Assembly (NCBI GenBank): GCA_030615705.1
Contig: JAUWYT010000065.1
Coordinates: 1-7,683 of the forward strand
Direction: 5' to 3'
From: Chloroflexota bacterium
GTDB taxonomy: Bacteria > Chloroflexota > Anaerolineae > VGOG01
DNA length: 7,683 bases
The notes beneath the pieces were generated by a model. That model saw nothing but the letters and a program-made list of their open reading frames with translations, made no database searches and had not been told where the DNA came from. A program made the translations under genes and the position numbers. Positions 6,849-7,683 of the stretch are shown piece by piece (the first letter of the stretch is position 1; the number at the start of each line of letters is the position of its first letter).

Positions 6849-6905
6849 GAGCGAACGAAACTAACAAACCATACACCAAATCGAAAGGAGTTCAAGAAAA
6901 GAGAA

Positions 6906-7481
6906 ATGGTAAAGATCAGACTACGTCGCACGGGAAAGAAGAAACAGCCCAGCTACCGGGTGGTGGTGGCCGATTCCCGAGCGCCGCGGGACGGGCGCTT
7001 CATCGAGACCATCGGCCACTATAACCCACGCACAGACCCGCCCACCGTTCAGATAAAAGAGGACCGAGCTCTTTACTGGCTATCGCAGGGGGCTCAGCTT
7101 ACCGATGCAGTGGCTAGGTTGTTGAGAAACAAGGGCACCCTCGACCGATTCACGCGCTTGAAGGAGGGAGAGGACCTGGAATCTCTACTGGCGGAGGCGG
7201 CAGCAGAAGAAGTCGTGGCCGAAGAGGTTGCTTCGCTGGAAGAAGAGGTGTCGGTGGAGGAGGCAGCACCTACTGAGGCCGAAGTCGCTGAGGAGGTCAC
7301 TATTGCTGACGAGGAAGTACCTTTGGAAGAAGAGGCGCCGATAGAGGAGGCTGTACCTACCGAGGCCGAAGTCGCCGAGGAAGCCCCTATTGTTGAGGAG
7401 GAAGTACCTTCTGAGGAAGAGCTCATAGAAGCGCCCCTTGAAGAGGAAGTCGAAGGGACCACAGGTGAGGAAGCCGACTAG
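6906..7481 (+). CDS. rpsP: 30S ribosomal protein S16 with long acidic C-terminal extension
   Basis: S16 is a small-subunit assembly protein. Residues 1 to about 85 form the complete S16 domain, starting [20 protein letters not shown] and continuing through [19 protein letters not shown] and [12 protein letters not shown]. The typical protein has about 80-90 residues; this one has 191. Residues from about 88 on are almost entirely Glu, Ala, Val and Pro, including a 29-residue tandem repeat (117-145 and 146-174). The start is certain from the conserved N-terminus, yet the best SD (AAAGGAG, 6884-6890) is 15 bases upstream, longer than usual; GAGA immediately before the ATG may contribute. The 57-base gap from the cupin shows no clear promoter or terminator. 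khpA follows 32 bases later, as in many bacteria. Confidence 0.97.
   Translation: MVKIRLRRTGKKKQPSYRVVVADSRAPRDGRFIETIGHYNPRTDPPTVQIKEDRALYWLSQGAQLTDAVARLLRNKGTLDRFTRLKEGEDLESLLAEAAAEEVVAEEVASLEEEVSVEEAAPTEAEVAEEVTIADEEVPLEEEAPIEEAVPTEAEVAEEAPIVEEEVPSEEELIEAPLEEEVEGTTGEEAD
7254..7427 (+). repeat. Two tandem 87-bp units encoding the acidic S16 tail
   Basis: Unit 1 is 7254-7340 and unit 2 is 7341-7427, in frame, 29 codons each. Twenty of 29 residues are identical, with the shared core PTEAEVAEE. The DNA is also alike (GAGGCCGAAGTCGC occurs in both). It suggests an in-frame duplication that has since diverged. Confidence 0.8.
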
Positions 7482-7513
7482 CTCAATATATCAAGCAAAA
7501 GGAGGGCGACCCA

Positions 7514-7683
7514 ATGAAGGAACTGATTGAGAACATCGCAAGATCGCTGGCGGATGACCCATCGCAAGTCCGTGTGGATGAGATCGAGGGCACAAACTCC
7601 GTTGTCCTTGAGTTGCACGTAGCTCCAGAGGACATGGGACGGATCATCGGCAGGAAGGGACGGGTGGCCAACGCCATGCGCAC
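7514..7683 (+). CDS. khpA: KH-domain RNA-binding protein KhpA (YlqC-like), 5' part
   Basis: This is a small RNA-binding protein of the KhpA family, which in other bacteria acts with KhpB and affects cell division and RNA metabolism. Fifty-six codons are present before the window ends; the family is usually about 75-80 residues, so some 20 are missing. The N-terminus MKELIENIARSLADDP and the stretch VAPEDMGRIIGRKGRVANAMR are typical. The KH GxxG loop is G46-R47-K48-G49. AGGAGG at 7500-7505 lies 8 bases before ATG 7514. Its position directly after rpsP matches the common rpsP-khpA-rimM-trmD order. Confidence 0.93.
   Translation, partial: MKELIENIARSLADDPSQVRVDEIEGTNSVVLELHVAPEDMGRIIGRKGRVANAMR

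Noticed and set aside
7094..7462. Ser/Thr-rich - strand open frame opposite the S16 tail
   Set aside because: It is the complement of Glu-rich codons; composition alone explains it.

Overview
The window is about 7.7 kb of GC-rich bacterial chromosome. Seven genes run on the + strand: imidazolonepropionase (hutI), signal recognition particle GTPase (ffh), an ABC exporter of three genes (ATPase plus two paralogous ABC-2 permeases), a one-domain cupin, ribosomal protein S16 (rpsP), and the 5' part of the KH-domain RNA-binding protein gene khpA, cut by the window edge (eight coding entries in all, counting each ABC gene separately). The organism is probably a member of Chloroflexota, perhaps Anaerolineae-like. 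That is inference from gene content, GC content and the short dispersed or tandem repeats between genes, which resemble elements I recall from such genomes. No 16S rRNA or other phylogenetic marker was compared.

Layout. Positions 1-236 hold no gene. They contain nested direct and inverted repeats (1-105) and G-rich stretches (135-182), then a good ribosome binding site for hutI (237-1586). The 3' end of hutI carries a dispersed-repeat-like sequence that gives the enzyme an unusual C-terminal tail. A strong sigma-70-type promoter (TTGACG, 17 bp, TACAAT) overlaps the hutI stop codon and should drive ffh (1646-2974). The ABC ATPase (about 2984-3928) follows within 9 bases in the same reading frame as ffh. 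A 66-base gap with 7-mer repeats precedes permease 1 (3995-5263). Permease 2 (5280-6500), the cupin (6522-6848), rpsP (6906-7481) and khpA (7514 onward) follow with short gaps and no visible terminator.

How the genes fit together. The ffh, rpsP, khpA order is a familiar bacterial housekeeping cluster (usually continuing to rimM and trmD). Here an exporter of unknown substrate and a cupin lie inside it, so they may be co-transcribed with translation and secretion genes. HutI is a histidine-degradation enzyme, and no other hut gene is visible.

I did not find a convincing undescribed system. The points most worth a second look are: the ATPase gene has no canonical start that preserves its first beta strand (a possible ACG start just after an ideal Shine-Dalgarno); the exporter and cupin interrupt ffh-rpsP; S16 has a roughly 100-residue acidic tail built on a 29-residue tandem repeat; and the normally near-invariant DTAGRL motif of Ffh reads DTGGRL.
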